A stretch of DNA of 64,000 nt from JBCBRD01 sp039819785 (GTDB taxonomy: Bacteria > Pseudomonadota > Alphaproteobacteria > Rhizobiales > Hyphomicrobiaceae), in assembly GCA_039819785.1 (NCBI GenBank), contig JBCBRH010000014.1, positions 1-64,000 on the forward strand, read 5' to 3'. Made by a program: the position numbers and the translations under genes. Below, piece by piece: positions 51,901 to 59,791 of the stretch. Numbering within the stretch: the first letter of the stretch is position 1; each line of letters opens with the position of its first letter. The notes under the pieces were generated by a model, which saw only the letters and a list, made by a program, of their open reading frames with translations, searched no databases and had not been told where the DNA came from.

Positions 51901-53811
51901 ATGAGCTATACCTATTACACGGCACCTACCAGCGGGCGAGATCAGAGCGATGCGACCGTTGGTCTGCCAACCGGTTTGCAATCTCTCAAAACCATCAGGT
52001 CCCGCCGCCGGGTTGTGCTGATCTTGAACAGCCTGACCTATGGAGCCCTTTTGGCAGGCGCATGGCATGTTGCGTCAGCCGGCGGACTGACAATTGTTGA
52101 CATCGTCATGTTCGGTTGTTTCGCCATCGGTAGCCCATGGGCTGTGATGGGCTTCTGGAACGCCGTCATCGGACTGTGGTTGCTTCATGCCCATAAGGAT
52201 CCCGTGGTAGCCGTTGCACCATTTGCAAAGGCTGGCGACCGCGACGATCCCTTGACCATCAAGACAGCCGTCCTGCTGACATTGCGCAATGAAGACCCTG
52301 CACGCGCTGTTGAGCGTCTGCGAACCGTGAAGCGCTCGATCGATGCCACCGGACAAGGCCCGGCCTTTAGCTATTTCGTCCTGTCTGACACCAACGACCC
52401 GGATGTCGCAATTCGCGAAGAACAGGTCTTCAACGCCTGGCAGGCAAGCGATCCGGATGGCAATCGCATCATATACCGCCGCCGCACGGATAACGAAGGC
52501 TTCAAGGCCGGGAATGTCCGTGATTTTGTCGATCGTTGGGGCTCCGACTTTGAATTGATGTTGCCGCTTGATGCGGACAGCCTGATGTCCGGCGACGCGA
52601 TCTTGCGGATGACGCGGATGATGCAGGTCCATGACAAGCTGGGCATCCTGCAAAGCCTCGTTGTGGGGATGCCGTCGCAAAGCGCGTTCGCCCGGATATT
52701 CCAGTTCGGCATGCGCCATGGCATGCGCTCCTACACCATGGGTCAATCCTGGTGGATCGCCGACTGTGGTCCGTTCTGGGGCCACAACGCACTTGTGCGC
52801 ATTGCGCCCTTCCGGGATGAATGTGACCTCCCGATCTTACCCGGTAAGCCTCCACTCGGCGGGCATATCCTGAGCCACGACCAGGTCGAAGCAACATTGA
52901 TGCGCCGCGCAGGCTATGAGGTGCGCGTGCTGCCATTCGAAATTGGGTCGTGGGAAGAAAACCCGCCAACCATGCTGGACTTTGCCAAGCGCGATGTGCG
53001 CTGGTGCCAGGGCAACATGCAGTATGCCAAGCTGCTGAACTTTCCGGGCCTGAAGCCGATGAGCCGTTTCCAGCTCGCCTGGGCCATGTTGATGTTCATC
53101 GGCATCCCGGCCTGGACGCTGATGATCGCATTGTTGCCGATCGCAGCCTATCAAGCTCAAGGCGTGGCAGACTATCCAACGGGTCTGGCGATCGGGCTTT
53201 ATGTGGCGTTTTTCGCCATGTACCTGGCCCCCAAGATTGCCGGTCTGATCGATGCGGTTCTGACGCGCGGTGAAGTTGCCCGGTTCGGTGGGCCGCTACG
53301 CTTCACTGCCAGTGCGCTGATCGAATTGGTATTTTCATTCCTGCAAGGTGCGATTTCAACCATCCGCACAACCGTCTTCATGGTCGGGCTGCTGTTTGGC
53401 ACCTCGGTCAAGTGGGGCGGACAGGACCGCGACGCCCACGGCATTTCCTGGCGTACGGCTCTTAGTGATCTATGGCCGCAGACACTGTTCGGCGTCATTG
53501 TGTGTTCGGCGCTCTGGATGATTTCGCCTGAAACGCTGTATTGGTCGTTGCCGCTTACGCTGGGTTACCTCGTGGCCATTCCATTCGCGGTGGCAACAGC
53601 TGAGCCAGCGCTTGGGCGGTGGATGCAACGCAACGGTCTGTGCGCGATCCCAGAGGACTTCGCACCGCCTGTCGAAATTCGCAGCCTGACCGAAGGCGAC
53701 CTGACCACGTTTGAAGCCGTCAGCCTTCCTATGCCGCTATCTGGCAGTGATCCGGCCAACGGTCCACGACCCGCCACAGCACCGATCGCGTTCAACTCTG
53801 AAGATCGCTGA
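51901..53811 (+). CDS. opgH: Osmoregulated periplasmic glucan glucosyltransferase OpgH (MdoH), short form
   Basis: OpgH is an inner-membrane GT2 enzyme that makes the linear beta-1,2 backbone of periplasmic glucans and moves it across the membrane. Visible motifs are LSDTNDPD, PLDADSLMSGDAI (near 220-232) and DVRWCQGNMQY (near 362-372, the QxxRW-type signature as RWCQGN). Two membrane segments precede and several follow the catalytic domain. At 636 residues it lacks the long cytosolic N-terminus of the 847-residue E. coli protein. No opgG gene is next to it. ATG 51901 has AAGG 6 bases upstream. fkbM follows after 7 bp. Confidence 0.92.
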   Translation: MSYTYYTAPTSGRDQSDATVGLPTGLQSLKTIRSRRRVVLILNSLTYGALLAGAWHVASAGGLTIVDIVMFGCFAIGSPWAVMGFWNAVIGLWLLHAHKDPVVAVAPFAKAGDRDDPLTIKTAVLLTLRNEDPARAVERLRTVKRSIDATGQGPAFSYFVLSDTNDPDVAIREEQVFNAWQASDPDGNRIIYRRRTDNEGFKAGNVRDFVDRWGSDFELMLPLDADSLMSGDAILRMTRMMQVHDKLGILQSLVVGMPSQSAFARIFQFGMRHGMRSYTMGQSWWIADCGPFWGHNALVRIAPFRDECDLPILPGKPPLGGHILSHDQVEATLMRRAGYEVRVLPFEIGSWEENPPTMLDFAKRDVRWCQGNMQYAKLLNFPGLKPMSRFQLAWAMLMFIGIPAWTLMIALLPIAAYQAQGVADYPTGLAIGLYVAFFAMYLAPKIAGLIDAVLTRGEVARFGGPLRFTASALIELVFSFLQGAISTIRTTVFMVGLLFGTSVKWGGQDRDAHGISWRTALSDLWPQTLFGVIVCSALWMISPETLYWSLPLTLGYLVAIPFAVATAEPALGRWMQRNGLCAIPEDFAPPVEIRSLTEGDLTTFEAVSLPMPLSGSDPANGPRPATAPIAFNSEDR

Positions 53812-53818
53812 TCAGACC

Positions 53819-54619
53819 ATGGTGAACGTCATGCCAAATTCGGCAACGGACACAGTCCTACGGCTTGCAAGCACACAGGCGTTTGCAAGCCTTCAACCGT
53901 CATTCAAAGCCTACTACGGCGCACCTGAACGCGATGCCGCGATGGACGTCCTGTACCAGCGGTTCGTGCCCGAAAGCGGACTTGCGTTCGACATCGGGGC
54001 CCATGTTGGCGACCGCACCCAAAGCTTCAGGCGGCTGGGTGCACGTGTGGTCGCACTTGAGCCTCAGCCGCTGTGCGCCGCAGCCCTTCACGAGATTTTC
54101 GCAGACGAGCCAAACGTGACGCTGATCAAAAAGGCCTGTGCGGCAAAGCCGGGAAAGCTGACCTTCCACGTCAACTCGGCCAACCCCACTGTGTCGACCG
54201 CCTCTAACGATTTCATCACCGAAGCCGATGGTGCTGATGGCTGGGCAGACCAGCGCTGGGATTCAGAAATCACCGTCGAAGCCACAACACTTGACGACCT
54301 CATCGCAGCCCACGGTATGCCGGACTTCATCAAGATCGACGTCGAGGGGTTCGAGGATACGGTCCTGGCTGGTCTGACATCGGCGCCACGCGCGCTATCG
54401 TTTGAGTTCACGACCATTCAGCGGCAGACGGCGTTGCATGCTTTGCAAAAGCTGACCGATCTGGGACCATACCGCTTTGATATCGCGCTTGGTGAAAGCC
54501 AGACACTGAAGTTCGGGGAGACACGTGAAGTGGGTGCCGACACCATGGCGGACATCATCATGGCCCTGCCCCACGATGCCAACTCAGGTGACATCTATGC
54601 TGTTCTCCAGCCGGCCTGA
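53819..54619 (+). CDS. FkbM family methyltransferase
   Basis: The 266-residue product is a SAM-dependent O-methyltransferase of the FkbM type: LAFDIGAHVGDRTQSF (SAM site, near 55), VVALEPQPLCAAALH and DFIKIDVEGFEDTVLAGL. Such enzymes often methylate sugars of surface glycans. It begins 7 bp after opgH and overlaps the following secreted-protein gene by 23 bp. The context suggests methylation of the periplasmic glucan or its substituents, which is inference. ATG 53819 has a weak ribosome binding site; ATG 53831 is an option. Confidence 0.87.
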   Translation: MVNVMPNSATDTVLRLASTQAFASLQPSFKAYYGAPERDAAMDVLYQRFVPESGLAFDIGAHVGDRTQSFRRLGARVVALEPQPLCAAALHEIFADEPNVTLIKKACAAKPGKLTFHVNSANPTVSTASNDFITEADGADGWADQRWDSEITVEATTLDDLIAAHGMPDFIKIDVEGFEDTVLAGLTSAPRALSFEFTTIQRQTALHALQKLTDLGPYRFDIALGESQTLKFGETREVGADTMADIIMALPHDANSGDIYAVLQPA

Positions 54620-55646
54620 TCAGCTGATATCCGCCAACTGGAGATCATATGCGGTCGTGTTGTGGGCGGTCACCGCCATGCCCGCCGGTGCAGCCGAGCC
54701 CACCAGCTTGACGCCAACCGATAAGGTCGGCGTCGAAGTCCAAAACCTCTCCCGGCCAATTCTATGCGCCGAAAAAGACAACGTCACCGTCGCATTCCGC
54801 AACCCGAAGGTGACCGGGTTCAGCATCGAGGCGGCCCACCCCGCCTATGTCAACACTTTGCAAAAGGACTCGTTTGCAGCCGACTGGACGGATTGCGACG
54901 ACATCGCAACCGGTGTCATCACCCAGAAAGCAACGCCCGAAAAGGTTACCCTCTACGAAGACATCGATCTCTGGGTGACCGGCTATACGTTCCCAAAGTT
55001 TTGGCGGGACCGCAAAGTGCCCTTCACGGTCAAAGGCAAGACCAACGCAAATTTCCACCTGATCCAGGTCTGGGTCCGGCACAACGAACGCGCTGAAGAA
55101 GTGTTGGTAGTCTATCCGGTCGATGGTTATTGGCGCATCCGTCCCCTGCCACCTGAACATCTGGGCTGGAGCGCATACGGGTCGTCGTTTGTGATTGGCC
55201 CGGTAGAGGATGTAGAAGGCCCGCGCGAGGTGCGCCCAGTCGTCAATCTAACGGCGCTGGAATTCGACCCCACCTCCAAAACATTCACAATGGACTTTGA
55301 AACAGGTGGGACCGCACCGCTCACCATGAGCAAGCTCACAAACGAACGTATGCGTCTCGACGTTGCACTCTCTGAGCCAATCAAGGGATCAGCGTTTGCT
55401 GCCCTTCGCTCAATGTACGTGACGCGGTTCAATGCCGATGCGACGGATGTTGCAGTTTTGGAATCGACGGCCAAGAGTTGGCGCGAACACCCCGTGATGA
55501 CGTTTACTGGTGCCCAGTCTGCATCAAGCCTTTGGCTTGGACGACTGGTCCCATCACGACACAACACGTCGGCCCCCGATCATGTCGTGTCGAACTTCAA
55601 GATCAGCGCTGCCCGACAGGACAAGACAGAAGCCAACCCTGAGTAG
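54597..55646 (+). CDS. Secreted hypothetical protein of the opgH operon
   Basis: The 349-residue product begins MLFSSRPDQLISANWRSYAVVLWAVTAMPAGAAEP, a signal peptide with cleavage after AGA/AEP. The mature part looks beta-rich, with two Cys (RPILCAEKD and WTDCDDI). I find no named family. ATG 54597 overlaps fkbM by 23 bases and has AGGTGA upstream, so it is translationally linked to fkbM. An OpgG- or OpgD-like job (shaping periplasmic glucans) would fit the position, but the sequence does not look like OpgG. Confidence 0.78.
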   Translation: MLFSSRPDQLISANWRSYAVVLWAVTAMPAGAAEPTSLTPTDKVGVEVQNLSRPILCAEKDNVTVAFRNPKVTGFSIEAAHPAYVNTLQKDSFAADWTDCDDIATGVITQKATPEKVTLYEDIDLWVTGYTFPKFWRDRKVPFTVKGKTNANFHLIQVWVRHNERAEEVLVVYPVDGYWRIRPLPPEHLGWSAYGSSFVIGPVEDVEGPREVRPVVNLTALEFDPTSKTFTMDFETGGTAPLTMSKLTNERMRLDVALSEPIKGSAFAALRSMYVTRFNADATDVAVLESTAKSWREHPVMTFTGAQSASSLWLGRLVPSRHNTSAPDHVVSNFKISAARQDKTEANPE

Positions 55647-55697
55647 AGGTTAGGGCCGCCGAGCAGTCGGTCCTCAAACTGGCGTCTGTGCTGATCG

Positions 55698-56594
55698 CTA
55701 CCAAAGAAGTTGCGGCATGACGCCAACGGCTGGGGAAGCATCGGGCGACGCAAACAGTGTCGCCAAACCCTTGGGACAAATATCATCGCCATCCATGACA
55801 TCGTCCCGGTGGATGCCACCGGCGATGAACAGGGCGTCGACCCCGGCGGTTGCAGCAGCTTTGAGATCGGTGCGGACAGCATCCCCGATCGCCAGGACCT
55901 GTGAACGGTTGAGCATCTCCTTACGAAGCTCCTCGGCGATATCCATGGCTGTGCCGTAGGCCGCCGCATGTGGCTTGCCGGCCCAGAAGACAGATCCGCC
56001 AAGTTCGGCATAGCGGTCAGCGATCGCCCCGGCGCACAGATAGAGTTTTCCCCCCACGTCGACGAATTTGTCAGGGTTGGCGCAAATGAACGGCAGCTGA
56101 CGCTTGAGCGCGCGTGTCAGGATGTGATCGTAGTCTTCCGCGACTTCCGACAGATCATCGTTGAGGCCGGTGCAGACGATCGCATCCGCCGTCTCGAGCG
56201 GCCCGAAGTCGGCTGCGATGGCGTTGAACAGGGCGCTATCGCGGTCCTGGGGCCCGATTGCGAAAACCTGACGATAGGCGGCTCGTGAAATGTGCCGCAG
56301 CGCAATGTCACCCGACGAGACGATGTCGTCGAAGGCCTCGTCCGCAAACCCTTTCGCCGCAAGCATCTGTGCCACGCGGCCCTTCGGAACGGGTGCATTC
56401 GACACCAGCACCACCGTTCCACCCGATGACCGGAAGCGGATCAAAGCATCCTGTGCACCGAAATGTGCGGTCACACCGTCATGGATAACGCCCCAGACAT
56501 CGCAGAAAATGGCGTCATAACGCGCCATAAGATCACCGGCGCTCTCTAGAATAGGAGGTGGGCCGAATGACTTTGCAAGCGTTTGTCCGAACAT
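55698..56594 (-). CDS. HAD-superfamily hydrolase, TIGR01459-like (NagD type)
   Basis: The 298-residue enzyme is a class IIA HAD phosphatase. Motif I is CDVWGVIHDG (Asp 32), followed by VVLVSNAPVPKGRVAQML (motif II Ser), WAGKPHAAAY (motif III Lys) and VLAIGDAVRTDLKAAATAGVDALFI (motif IV Asp). The DxWGVxxxG form is usual for the TIGR01459 set of alphaproteobacteria, whose substrate is unknown. It converges with the opgH operon. The ribosome binding site at ATG 56592-56594 is weak. Confidence 0.88.
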   Translation of the reverse strand: MFGQTLAKSFGPPPILESAGDLMARYDAIFCDVWGVIHDGVTAHFGAQDALIRFRSSGGTVVLVSNAPVPKGRVAQMLAAKGFADEAFDDIVSSGDIALRHISRAAYRQVFAIGPQDRDSALFNAIAADFGPLETADAIVCTGLNDDLSEVAEDYDHILTRALKRQLPFICANPDKFVDVGGKLYLCAGAIADRYAELGGSVFWAGKPHAAAYGTAMDIAEELRKEMLNRSQVLAIGDAVRTDLKAAATAGVDALFIAGGIHRDDVMDGDDICPKGLATLFASPDASPAVGVMPQLLW

Positions 56595-56869
56595 CCAAAA
56601 TTGTCTTTCTTAAAGGTCGAGAAAACTGGGCGGCAAGCCCGATAGGGTTAACACGTAGTATCTCATCAACTGCACAACTTGCCGTTTAAACATAACCCTT
56701 CTGCACTGATATTTGGTATGTAGTCGCATGGATTTAAAGTGTTTTGCTGAACCGCCGACTGGCACTGCCTGGAAAACTCTGCGGTTGAGTTCCGTGCGGA
56801 ACAGTGGACACCAGCCCACGTTGCTAAAACAGCCTCAACAAACACCGACCCCCTTGAGGAGAACAACAG

Positions 56870-57565
56870 ATGACCCGCTTCAAAACACTCGCAGCCATGA
56901 CGACCCTCGGCGTAATCACAGCCCTTCCAGCCGCAGCCCAGGCTGAGAAAAGCCCACTGGGTGTATGGATGAACGACACAGGTCGTGGCGCCATCGAGAT
57001 TACGGAATGCGGCTCCAAATTGTGTGGCCACCTCGTCTGGGCCAAGTCGCAGAAAGACACCGAAAAAGGCTGTGGCAAGCAGATCATCGGAAATGCAAAG
57101 CAGGTCTCCGGCAGCACCTGGGACAACGGCTGGATCTACAGCCCTGAAAAGAAGCGGAAGTATTCGGTCGAACTCAAGCCCTTGAGCGCCAAGCGTCTGC
57201 GGGTCAAAGGCTACAAAGGATCAAAGTTCTTTTCCAAGACAATGGTCTGGACCAAGGCACCGGCCGACCTTCAGCGGTGCGATGGCGGCGGCGATGGTAC
57301 GATCATCGCAGCGAACACGACGCCAGCTGTTGAAACACGCGATATTCGTCCAGTTACTGAGACAGCACCTGCCACGGCAACACGAAAGCCGGTTAAGCAG
57401 TACGAAGAACCAATCGATGAAAGTGAAGAAGACGTTGCCGAAGCTGACGAAGGTGGCAGCCCTCTCGAAGACCTGGACATTGGAAAGTACTTCAAGAAAA
57501 CAGATGGCGGGGATTGCAAGCTGAACACGCCTTGGATCAAACTGAGCTTCAAGTGCGACGACTGA
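56870..57565 (+). CDS. DUF2147 family exported protein
   Basis: The 231-residue product has a signal peptide (LAAMTTLGVITALPAAAQA, cleavage near 25), then a DUF2147 domain: SPLGVWMNDTGRGAIEITECGSKLCGHLVWAK, STWDNGWIYSPEKKRKYSVELKP and YKGSKFFSKTMVWTKAPADLQRC. A Glu-rich acidic linker follows and a C-terminal part GDCKLNTPWIKLSFKCDD. The C-terminal Cys-x-x-x-x-Pro-aromatic pattern is shared with the DUF2147 protein at 34395. ATG 56870 has GAGGAG 8 bases before it. The function of the family is unknown; a periplasmic ligand-binding role is likely. Confidence 0.88.
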   Translation: MTRFKTLAAMTTLGVITALPAAAQAEKSPLGVWMNDTGRGAIEITECGSKLCGHLVWAKSQKDTEKGCGKQIIGNAKQVSGSTWDNGWIYSPEKKRKYSVELKPLSAKRLRVKGYKGSKFFSKTMVWTKAPADLQRCDGGGDGTIIAANTTPAVETRDIRPVTETAPATATRKPVKQYEEPIDESEEDVAEADEGGSPLEDLDIGKYFKKTDGGDCKLNTPWIKLSFKCDD

Positions 57566-57592
57566 TCAGTCAGGCCATATAGAGTTGGCGGC

Positions 57593-57628
57593 CGGCCTGG
57601 AGTTGCACACTCCGGGCCGATCCGTTTT
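57593..57628 (+). terminator. Probable rho-independent terminator
   Basis: An 11 bp stem (57593-57603 with 57609-57619, one G-T wobble) and a 5-base loop are followed within 4 bases by TTTT. It lies 28 bp after the DUF2147 gene. Confidence 0.7.
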
Positions 57629-57779
57629 CTGGCTCATGCTCCAAAAGCCAGAACAATGAAAACGCGATGTAAAATAGACATGAACGGCACCTGACAACGG
57701 GGCTCAGAATTGGTTCAGCGCCACTTTGGCATTCTCTCCATCAGAACGGACACAGTTCAGCCAACACGGAGAGATGACC

Positions 57780-58163
57780 ATGAAAGCCCTCGGTTTCCTT
57801 ATTGCCCCAATTGCAGCCATCACCTTTGCCCTGCCATTGGCCGGCACCGCAAATGCTGGACCAGCCGGTAAGCACGCCTACGGCGGCGGTGGAATTTACA
57901 AAGTCGCGACATACACACCGCGCATCAACCAACGGATTAAAAACCAGAGGCGTCGTATCGCTCGCGGTATCAGAAACGGTGACCTGCGCCGTGGTGAGGC
58001 CAACCGCCTTGTAAACCGCCTTCGGACGATCAAGCAGGCCAGACGGTTCGCAGCACGCGACGGTGTCGTGACGTTTCGGGAGCGTGCACGCCTCACCAAC
58101 ATGCTTGATCGGAATTCGCGCGTTATTCGCCGCTTGAAGAACAACCGTAGGGTTGCCTTTTAA
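57780..58163 (+). CDS. Small secreted helical protein, paralogue of the next gene
   Basis: The 127-residue product has a signal peptide (MKALGFLIAPIAAITFALPLAGTANA, cleavage near 26). The mature part is very basic and helical: QRIKNQRRRIARGIRNGDLRRGEANRLVNRL, then ARDGVVTFRERARLTNMLDRNSRVIRRLKNNR. The DGxVTxRER stretch looks like half an EF-hand loop. The gene at 58380 encodes a protein with the same layout. I recall similar short exported proteins in many Gram-negative genomes, none with a known function. ATG 57780 is chosen because GGAGAG lies 7 bases upstream, and an ATG at 57774 sits too close to it. Confidence 0.8.
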   Translation: MKALGFLIAPIAAITFALPLAGTANAGPAGKHAYGGGGIYKVATYTPRINQRIKNQRRRIARGIRNGDLRRGEANRLVNRLRTIKQARRFAARDGVVTFRERARLTNMLDRNSRVIRRLKNNRRVAF

Positions 58164-58204
58164 ACGGGGCCCTTGCTGACGACTTCAGTCAACGAGGGAG
58201 GTGG

Positions 58205-58241
58205 ACACGCGTCGGCTCAATGGGCCGGCGCGTGTTTTTTT
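58205..58241 (+). terminator. Rho-independent terminator
   Basis: ACACGCGTCGGC (58205-58216) pairs with GCCGGCGCGTGT (58224-58235), with one G-T wobble and a 7-base loop, and is followed by a run of seven T. It closes the small secreted protein gene and separates it from its paralogue. Confidence 0.92.
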
Positions 58242-58379
58242 GTGTTTAAGCCTGGCCTTATGCAGCGGCCGCCTGATCGCATGAACGCCAGATGAACACA
58301 CATCTCAGCCATTGTTCAGCCCCAATTAGACATTTCTTAAAAGCATGAAATCTATAGGGAAAACGCAAAGGTTGGTCGA

Positions 58380-58961
58380 ATGAGAGTGCTCACATTGATC
58401 ATTGCATCCACAGCAGCTGTCGCCATCACCGCCATGAAGGCCCCCCACGTTATCGCGGCAGATGTCTACACCCCACGCGGCGCTTACGAAGTCGACCGGT
58501 ATTATGGTGATGACCGCTTCAGAACACGCGGTGCGGGCCTGAAGGACGAGTACCGCAGGGTCGAACGATTTGACGACCGTCACCAGAGTTACAAAGACGA
58601 CGGCTTCAAGGAACCGTACAAGAAGAGCTATAAATATGACCGGTATGATCGCGGTCCTCGTCACGACTATGCCGGACGCAGGTCTCACGATTTTGCACTT
58701 CACACACCGGGAATCTTGCGAAGGCTGGAACGTCAAAAACATCGGGTGATCGATGGCGTAGAACGCGGCGATCTCACGCCGCGCGAAATCCGTGCGATCC
58801 GCGAGTGCATCGAAGACATTCGGTATCAGCTGAAATATTCGAAAGATGATGGGCGCGTGACGCGGCGCGAGCGGTTTAAGATCCACGCGATGCTGGATGA
58901 CAGCGCGCGGCTGATATATCGGCTAAAACGAAACAGCCGGTTTGTCCGGGCCGATTATTGA
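58380..58961 (+). CDS. Small secreted helical protein with tyrosine-rich spacer
   Basis: The 193-residue product has a short signal peptide (VLTLIIASTAAVAITAMKAPHVIAA). Residues about 28-95 are rich in Tyr, Arg and Asp (DVYTPRGAYEVDRYYGDDRFR; YKKSYKYDRYDRGPRHDYAGR). The C-terminal 85 residues, from RRLERQKHRVIDGVERGDLTPREI to DGRVTRRERFKIHAMLDDSARLIYRLKRNSR, match the protein at 57780 position by position. ATG 58380 has AAGG about 8 bases upstream. It lies 138 bp after the preceding terminator and so has its own promoter. Function unknown. Confidence 0.8.
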   Translation: MRVLTLIIASTAAVAITAMKAPHVIAADVYTPRGAYEVDRYYGDDRFRTRGAGLKDEYRRVERFDDRHQSYKDDGFKEPYKKSYKYDRYDRGPRHDYAGRRSHDFALHTPGILRRLERQKHRVIDGVERGDLTPREIRAIRECIEDIRYQLKYSKDDGRVTRRERFKIHAMLDDSARLIYRLKRNSRFVRADY

Positions 58962-59116
58962 TTGCTGCCAGTGATAACCAAGGAGCAGCGGCCCGGGTCC
59001 AATTTTGGTCAGACCCAATCGCGTTGGGCCCAATCGCTTAAAGAGCGGGTGCTGCATATTCACAGCGTCGACGAGCCAGATCGTTGCCTACTCACCTCCC
59101 GCTCGAAACATGTATC

Positions 59117-59374
59117 TTAGAAGCTGACGGCGATCCAAGGATCACAAGCCCGAGGGGCATCGTCGTCTTTCGCAGTCGCCGCGCACTTTTGGACATGCTC
59201 GGGGTTCTGCAACAACTTGGCTTCGATGAGATCTGTTTCGCGGATGCAGTAGGCTGCAGCCTGCGGGTCGTCTTGCTCGACCAATAGCTTCCTCAGGCGG
59301 GCTAACCGCGCATGAAGCTTTTCTTCCAAAACGTCCAGCGACGTATCCGGTAGACCGGAATGCGAAGCAATCAT
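59117..59374 (-). CDS. Small hypothetical helical protein
   Basis: The 85-residue product starts at ATG 59372-59374, 10 bases after GGAGG. It is one helical, charged segment (SLDVLEEKLHARLARLRKLLVEQDDPQAAAYCIRETDLIEAKLLQ) with a polar tail, without signal or membrane segment. It resembles small coiled proteins of no known function. The frame extends upstream to 59494 with poorer signals. Confidence 0.5.
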   Translation of the reverse strand: MIASHSGLPDTSLDVLEEKLHARLARLRKLLVEQDDPQAAAYCIRETDLIEAKLLQNPEHVQKCAATAKDDDAPRACDPWIAVSF

Positions 59375-59791
59375 GCTCAAGTGCCCTCCGTAGTGACCTG
59401 ACTGAGATCGGTCTGCAGTCTCCCGAATCAAGGATGAGCCCCACATCGTTACGAAATGACGAACACGGCGCGGTTTTACGGTGTCTTTTGGCATCAGGGG
59501 GCGATGTGGAACTCAACGGAGACAGCCAGCGGACACAGCGTAATCGGAACGCCACACAGCAAAGCGGGTTTCATTTCCAGATCGTTTCAGAAAGAACAGA
59601 CAATTGAGCAAGTGAGGTGGGGTTTGCTTCAGAGCATGTTCAGGAAAAGTGTACGCGGTTTTCCGCCCGGAACATGCTCCAAATAAGGAACTGAGCATGT
59701 TCAGGAAAAGTGCACGCGGTTTTCCGCCCGGAACATGCTCCAACTCAAAAGCTTAGAGCCTGCTTTGCGGGTCCACGAAAAGCAAACAGGT
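59375..59791. other. Intergenic region with palindromic repeats
   Basis: No gene is supported here. The two palindromic repeat copies listed separately fill its right part. They lie after the stop of the long coiled-coil gene at 59792, on the side where its transcript ends. Confidence 0.45.
59632..59740. repeat. Two tandem copies of a 48 bp palindromic repeat
   Basis: Copy one (59632-59679) and copy two (59693-59740) differ at a single base and start 61 bp apart. Each begins GAGCATGTTC and ends with its exact reverse complement GAACATGCTC; inside, GGAAAA faces TTTTCC. Both would fold into long hairpins. The form is that of palindromic repeats scattered in rhizobial genomes. A position behind the three-gene operon would let them protect or end its transcript. 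Confidence 0.88.

Noticed and set aside
59084..59287. Plus-strand 67-codon frame opposite the small helical protein
   Set aside because: It is in antisense to the better supported minus-strand gene, which has GGAGG before its ATG.
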